This document shows positions 5,054 through 5,182 of a DNA stretch of 5,182 nt, piece after piece. Under the pieces are notes generated by a model, which saw only the letters and a program-made list of their open reading frames with translations, was not told the origin of the DNA and did not search any database. Location of the stretch: assembly GCA_964419255.1 (NCBI GenBank), contig CAYQOU010000123.1:1-5182 (forward strand), in the 5' to 3' direction. Source of the stretch: CAZPHU01 sp964419255 (GTDB lineage: Bacteria; Fibrobacterota; Chitinivibrionia; Chitinivibrionales; CAYFVL01). Position 1 is the first letter of the stretch, and every line of letters starts with the position of its first letter. Both the position numbers and the translations under genes were made by a program.

Positions 5054-5182
5054 TTTGTCCCATCTCAGTCATCCAGTCCTCTTTTTTCCTCTTTTGCCAA
5101 CCGGGGCGCTTTTTGTAGTGATGAAGGTGCTGTATTAAATATGCCAAGACGCTTCGATTCCGATTGAAGTCGCCATACACCT
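5049..5182 (-). CDS. possible C-terminal fragment of a gene running off the right edge
   Basis: On the - strand an open frame enters from the window edge and ends at a TGA (5049-5051) after 43 codons. The translation begins VYGDFNRNRSVLAYLIQHL and continues HHYKKRPGWQKRKKEDWM, ending TEMGQR. It is rich in aromatic and basic residues and looks protein-like, with a helical stretch followed by a basic tail. I do not recognise it. Another - strand frame is also open here for most of this length, so openness alone is weak evidence. If real, it is convergent with the exported-protein gene and its stop lies in the CACCCT repeat. Confidence 0.3.
   Translation of the reverse strand, partial: VYGDFNRNRSVLAYLIQHLHHYKKRPGWQKRKKEDWMTEMGQR

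Noticed and set aside
5152..5169. Hairpin CTTCGAT / ATTGAAG near the right edge as a terminator.
   Set aside because: The stem is weak with a G-T pair, and no T-run follows on either strand.
1..5182. CRISPR array, prophage or transposase gene.
   Set aside because: No regularly spaced repeats and no integrase, transposase or phage protein were found in any frame.

Overview
The window looks like a bacterial chromosome segment of moderate GC, built around a conserved protein-quality-control cluster: tRNA-Leu(UAG), then tig (trigger factor), clpP and clpX, all on the + strand. This order occurs in many bacterial phyla, so it does not identify the organism. The tRNA does not encode its 3' CCA, tig starts with TTG, clpX is followed by a small exported protein rather than lon, and ClpP has Asn at the usual catalytic Asp position. 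These traits argue against an Escherichia-like genome. A deltaproteobacterial, FCB-type or candidate-phylum source would fit, but I cannot place it.

Layout. Positions 1-375 hold no convincing protein gene. They do hold what looks like a complete small-RNA gene at 125-292: a perfect -10 box, a long closing stem that starts where transcription should start, three internal hairpins and a strong intrinsic terminator. I could not assign it to a family; 6S-like is the closest architecture. A pair of direct repeats, ACATGTCTCC, follows. A DTW-domain protein (TapT/YfiP type, tRNA acp3U modification) lies on the - strand at 376-987. It is divergent from tRNA-Leu at 1115-1196, which has a good promoter at 1049-1077. 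No terminator separates the tRNA from tig (1240-2496), so tRNA and tig probably share a transcript. The end of tig carries a second strong promoter (TTGAAA, 18 bp, TATAAT) that can drive clpP (2572-3156), clpX (3162-4415) and an unrecognised exported protein (4423-5022), which are separated by only 5 and 7 bases. The last 160 bases hold a CACCCT hexamer repeat and possibly the tail of a convergent - strand gene running off the edge.

How the genes work together. Trigger factor binds at the ribosome exit and shields nascent chains. ClpX unfolds tagged or damaged proteins and feeds them into the ClpP chamber. The two promoters would allow clpPX to be set independently of tRNA/tig. The exported protein is probably co-expressed with clpX, but nothing in it shows a link to Clp function.

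The observations most worth a second look are the unassigned structured RNA, the Ser98/His123/Asn172 triad of ClpP, and a perfect palindrome with a GCAA loop inside the coding sequence of the exported protein.
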